A stretch of DNA of 19,007 bases from DASVEE01 sp036399695 (GTDB taxonomy: Bacteria > Acidobacteriota > Thermoanaerobaculia > Gp7-AA8), in NCBI GenBank assembly GCA_036399695.1, contig DASWMP010000049.1, positions 1 to 19,007 on the forward strand, read 5' to 3'. This document shows positions 17,201 to 19,007 of the stretch, piece by piece. The notes below the pieces were generated by a model. It was not told the origin of the DNA and did not search any database. It saw only the letters and a program-made list of their open reading frames with translations. Both the position numbers and the translations under genes were made by a program. Position 1 is the stretch's first letter; every line of letters starts with the position of its first letter.

Positions 17201-17249
17201 CGAAAGGGGAGCCAAGCTCAGGCGACAGCGCGAAAGTCCGGTCGATCAT
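14223..17249 (-). CDS. Membrane Ser/Thr protein kinase with TPR-like C-terminal half
   Basis: 1008 residues. After a helical N-terminal segment of about 80 residues comes a PknB-type kinase: glycine loop GRGGSSTV (94-101), VALKI with Lys118, HRDLKPAN (208-215), DFG (228-230), TPAYASPEQM (251-260) and SDIYSLGLVLYELL. All catalytic residues are kept, so it should be active. A basic juxtamembrane stretch (RKLLRRHR) precedes one membrane helix at about 369-386. The remaining roughly 600 residues are Ala-, Leu- and Arg-rich paired helices, consistent with TPR-like repeats. Because only one helix is seen, these would lie on the far side of the membrane. The ATG overlaps the stop of the ECF sigma gene (ATGA, 17249-17246), so kinase and sigma factor are coupled. 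Phosphorylation of the sigma factor, or of its control proteins, is a reasonable inference. An in-frame GTG at 17297 would overlap the sigma gene further and is not preferred. Confidence 0.92.
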   Translation of the reverse strand: MIDRTFALSPELGSPFERLHELFDALIDLPAGEREARIADVAQDSPRLAEELRALLGQAERSDSPLDVAFVRLHEESEAPLPHVPGFRIQGCIGRGGSSTVYLADQEHAEFTRAVALKIVDRPFDAGSLRSEREEQRILARLEHPGIARLYDSGVTPRGQHWLAMEHVEGQSILAHCNARRLTVRERIELFLPVLDAVAYAHERGIVHRDLKPANIFVTARGEARLLDFGIAKLSDPADEDETRTLRRALTPAYASPEQMHGDRTTAASDIYSLGLVLYELLAGELPRPGETDEMQPLPPSVAFERRTLRRDLDAILNKALRVRPEDRYATVTAMAGDLRHALTGTAVAARRGARVYRTRKLLRRHRAGLIGAIALLLLAVTWQFVSRWRDARPSHEVAIYYDAQPVDSETRRLLRDGADRLSRFDGAGARDAFRRAAASAKGQIPGEALAWDGVARAETALGEIGRAAEAARRAGALIAGHPQALPEVEAKRLRARALAANRDWNAAIAALEQSFGAQPERVDIGLDLVATLLACGRTDAADTALGRLRQIATGNDDPRIDLIEAEIALYLSEFQRTAAAASRARKRAASVGAVALGQRAARMQAEAVGLLDRHDDARRELTAIIARNEELGLACEAAAARLSLAFVVLRVVSGEEGRRILDAALAGCEKAGDRRCELTTRTLLAMMDGMDGRLAEAIRAANTALAGARAIGDRWCEGYVLSQLHVLYNWADDPAAVKAINEPLLAALRDSGNRKALSLTLTNLVTASTETLELEKAEEYLAEAEGLSRRLGSQLSSASLDYARAYLEETRGDLDLARKSYTAGLEKARQAGVGWSIASYNADLAWLEVAADRPGPAADRAREAIAVFTAVGDKQMAAKAEGVLAWSEARQGNGAAAKRRVAALRRTIANDGSETSRFTLLDIEAHVAAANGEWERVIEIRREMVRMATAWELRGVVIEQQTHLAVALHRAGDRRALETLVAGMMPEVERNGLRGIERKLRALLAAS

Positions 17250-17746
17250 GGCTTCGTGGTCAGGCGGTTGAGCAGCCAGGCGCGGGCGAACGACCAATCA
17301 CGCTTGGCCGTGCGCGGCGAACAGCCCAGGAGTGACGAAGCGTCCTCGATCGGCAGGCCGCTGAAGAACCGGAGCTCGACGAGCTTCGCCAGACGCGGCG
17401 CCTCGGCGGCCAGCTCATCGAGGGCGCGATCGAGATCGATCAACTGCGCCGCGTCCATCGACGGTTGCAGCGCGGCGTGAAAGGCTTCGGTCAGCACGAC
17501 CGTCGGCCCATCCGAGCCCCGCTTTTGGGCCATCCTCGCGCGTGCGTGGTCGACGAGCAGTCTTCGCATGATCCTCGACGCTATAGCGAAGAAATGCGTC
17601 CGATCGTGCCACGGCACGCCGCCCATCCCCCGCAGCCGGAGATAGGCCTCATTCACCAGCGCGGTCGGCTGCAGCGTGTGCCCGGACCGTTCCGAGCCGA
17701 GATGCCGGCCCGCGATCGCGCGAAGCTCCGCATAAACCAACGGCAC
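17246..17746 (-). CDS. ECF-type RNA polymerase sigma factor
   Basis: 166 residues from GTG 17746, the first canonical start in this frame. Region 2 is seen in LQPTALVNEAYLRLRG and THFFAIASRIMRRLLVDHARARMAQKRG. Region 4 is the helix-turn-helix LVELRFFSGLPIEDASSLLGCSPRTAKRDW. This is the Sigma70_ECF pattern found in Acidobacteriota and Planctomycetes, often beside Ser/Thr kinases; no anti-sigma gene is present. The same frame stays open upstream to 17812 and encodes ITEYLRAWEQGDDGALERV, which looks like the missing start of region 2, yet no ATG, GTG or TTG occurs there. The real gene probably begins near 17812 with a rare start (ATC at 17812 would give IEPITEYL), or the start codon was lost. 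It is coupled to the kinase by ATGA and follows the L,D-transpeptidase on the same strand. Confidence 0.88.
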   Translation of the reverse strand: MPLVYAELRAIAGRHLGSERSGHTLQPTALVNEAYLRLRGMGGVPWHDRTHFFAIASRIMRRLLVDHARARMAQKRGSDGPTVVLTEAFHAALQPSMDAAQLIDLDRALDELAAEAPRLAKLVELRFFSGLPIEDASSLLGCSPRTAKRDWSFARAWLLNRLTTKP

Positions 17747-17847
17747 GACCCGCTCGAGCGCGCCGTCATCCCCTTGCTCCCACGCCCGGAGATATTCGGT
17801 TATTGGTTCGATTCGTCAATGATACACGGCCGGCCGCGCAGCCCGAT

Positions 17848-18390
17848 TCACGGTCCGATCACGATCGTGGCCGAGGCCTTCAGCCGCACGTCCGCCGGAA
17901 CTCCGCGCTGCAAGACCTTCGTGTACCAGGCGCCGTCCCGTGCCGCGCCGCCGTTGTCCATGAGGAAACGGCCGAGACGGAAGGCGTCTGCCTGGGCCAT
18001 GCGGATGCAGCCGTGCGAAGCCGCGCCGCCGAGTGCGTCCTCATGGCTGGTGCCGTGGATGTAATAGTCCGGCTCCTTGAAGAAGATCTTCACGACCTTC
18101 ATCGGATTCTTTTTGCTCCCCGGCGCCTCCGGCTTCTTCCCCTTCGCCCACGTCTCCTTCGGCGGCACCCACGCCGGATTCCAGACGATGTGGTTCACGC
18201 GGAAGGTGCCATGCGGCGTGGGATGCGCCTTCTTCCCCACCGAGACGTCGTAGCGCCGCAGGGTTTTGCCGCCGACGCGCAGCTCCATGATGTTCTTCTT
18301 CGTGCTCACGGCGAGCGAAACTTCCCCTCCGGCGCTGCTGGCTTCGAGCGCGAAGAGGGTCGAGAGGAGGATGGCGAAGATCCGTGTCAT
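17848..18390 (-). CDS. L,D-transpeptidase (YkuD domain), exported
   Basis: 180 residues with a signal peptide (MTRIFAILLSTLFALEASSA). The YkuD catalytic signature is complete: IHGTSHEDALGG (His112) followed by ASHGCIRM (His126, Cys128, Arg130). Such enzymes form 3-3 crosslinks in peptidoglycan or attach proteins to it in the periplasm, by a cysteine acyl-enzyme. The basic insertion around residues 80-102 (WAKGKKPEAPGSKKNPMK) is longer than the minimal YkuD fold. ATG 18390 gives a clean signal peptide; ATG 18420 adds ten residues and neither has a strong ribosome site. The stop lies about 100 bp before the first canonical sigma start, and only about 35 bp before the likely true one, so ldt, sigma and kinase may be one unit. 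The non-coding 65-bp array lies upstream. Confidence 0.9.
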   Translation of the reverse strand: MTRIFAILLSTLFALEASSAGGEVSLAVSTKKNIMELRVGGKTLRRYDVSVGKKAHPTPHGTFRVNHIVWNPAWVPPKETWAKGKKPEAPGSKKNPMKVVKIFFKEPDYYIHGTSHEDALGGAASHGCIRMAQADAFRLGRFLMDNGGAARDGAWYTKVLQRGVPADVRLKASATIVIGP

Positions 18391-18480
18391 GCACAGCAGC
18401 TTGTGCAAACGGCATGTCATCCCAAGCTGAGCACTGCTCTACGGGCGTTTCGCGTTGTCCAGCCGGACAGCTCGCTGCGC

Positions 18481-18934
18481 TGAACGTGAGGCTCACGTCA
18501 ATTGACCGGACCTTTCGGTCGATCGACGGGTCCTTTGCCTCGGCTGAACGTACGGTTCACGTCGTTCGACGCGACCGATGCGGTCGATCGACGGGACCTT
18601 GCCCTCCGTTGAACACGCGGTTTCCGTCGTTTGACGCGACCGATGGCGTCGATCGACGGGACCTTCCCCTTCACCGAACCCGCGGTTCACGTCGTTCGAC
18701 GCGACTGTTCCCGTCAAACGACCGGATCTCTGCCTGGGCGCGACAGAATGGTCCGGTCAAGCGACGGGATCGTCGCCGTCCGGTGGAGGGATGTGTGCGT
18801 CCGCTGGACAGATCGGCGCGGTTGCGCGATGGGATCGGTGCGGTTCGCGAACCGGACCGTTGCCTTCGCGGGACAGAAAGGTGGCGTCGTCGAAGGGGCG
18901 GGTGCCGTCGCGCAACCCGAACCGGCGCCTGTCG
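18481..18934. repeat. Non-coding tandem array with constant 65-bp period, about seven diverged units
   Basis: Units begin near 18481, 18545, 18610, 18675, 18740, 18805 and 18870. The first is 64 bp and the others 65 bp. Units 2-4 are close: TGAACnnnCGGTTnnCGTCG, TTCGACGCGACC, then GTCGATCGACGGGACC 22 bp after the matching half. Units 5-7 are more diverged but keep GACAGAnnGG at the unit start. Each unit thus holds two near-palindromic boxes (GTCGnnCGAC-G/C-GGACC). Because 65 is not a multiple of three, no frame survives across units, and the short open frames here look accidental. It lies upstream of the L,D-transpeptidase gene and ends against a REP-like palindrome. The 90 bp between the gene start and the array show nothing clear beyond a small TGTCC-AGCC-GGACA stem. 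Confidence 0.8.
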
Positions 18935-18938
18935 GCGC

Positions 18939-19007
18939 GGACAGACAGGAGTGTCTGTCCCACATTCAGATCTCGCCCGGCAGGATCAATGTGGGACAGA
19001 CACTCCT
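18939..19007. repeat. REP-like inverted pair, cut by the window end
   Basis: A hairpin GGACAGACA-GGAG-TGTCTGTCC (18939-18960) is followed by CACATT. The segment 18947-18966 recurs as a perfect 20-bp inverted copy at 18988-19007, where the window ends, so the second palindrome probably continues. The layout and the GGAC-GACA core mirror the fold-back at 6902-7060, indicating one dispersed REP family in this genome. Confidence 0.8.

Noticed and set aside
15708..17480. 590-residue plus-strand open frame over kinase and sigma genes
   Set aside because: Opposite strand holds full kinase signatures; this frame has none.
18493..18965. Minus-strand short frames through the 65-bp array
   Set aside because: The period shifts frame at each unit and the products have no domain-like features.
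1..19007. tRNA, rRNA or transposase genes
   Set aside because: I looked for cloverleaf-like and conserved rRNA segments and for transposase motifs and saw none; a dedicated search was not possible here.

Overview
The window is GC-rich, densely coded bacterial chromosome. A Sigma70_ECF-type sigma factor is translationally coupled to a TPR-containing Ser/Thr kinase. Nearby lie large secreted propeller proteins and a periplasmic ester hydrolase, and REP-like palindromes and intergenic repeats are abundant. I infer an Acidobacteriota-like host (Myxococcota or Gemmatimonadota possible). There is no rRNA marker, so this is only a lean.

Left part (1-7060): a putative two-armed NAD-centred immune locus. 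On the minus strand a SIR2-TIR fusion (1034-2425) overlaps by one base a STAND-type P-loop NTPase (1-1034, cut by the window edge). On the plus strand, divergently, a TIR protein with two further TIR-like domains (3091-4572) overlaps by ATGA a second STAND NTPase (4569-6881) that carries a membrane segment and a C-terminal domain beyond it. Each arm therefore pairs a TIR effector with a separate STAND ATPase. Between the arms lies a dense array of about 15 copies of a GGGGTCAGACC-type motif in both orientations, including three large hairpins (2514-2985). Candidate -10 boxes flank the array on both sides. A 159-bp fold-back repeat (6902-7060) closes the right arm.

Middle part (7088-14144): an alpha-amino-acid ester hydrolase-like CocE/NonD enzyme (minus), a propeller-PI-PLC-like phosphodiesterase (plus), a perfect 15-bp-stem hairpin between convergent genes, and a 951-residue secreted Asp-box (BNR/sortilin-like) propeller protein with a C-terminal Ig-like domain (minus).

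Right part (14223-18390): a same-strand run reading leftward, L,D-transpeptidase, then ECF sigma factor, then Ser/Thr kinase with membrane segment and TPR-like tail. This looks like an envelope-linked signalling unit. The sigma reading frame carries family-like sequence upstream of its first canonical start codon. Upstream of the transpeptidase is a non-coding tandem array with a strikingly constant 65-bp period, about seven diverged units (18481-18934). It runs into another REP-like inverted pair cut by the window end (18939-19007).

The most noteworthy content is the paired divergent TIR/STAND module organised around the repeat array, and the 65-bp-period array. All functional assignments come from reading motifs by eye; no database search was run.
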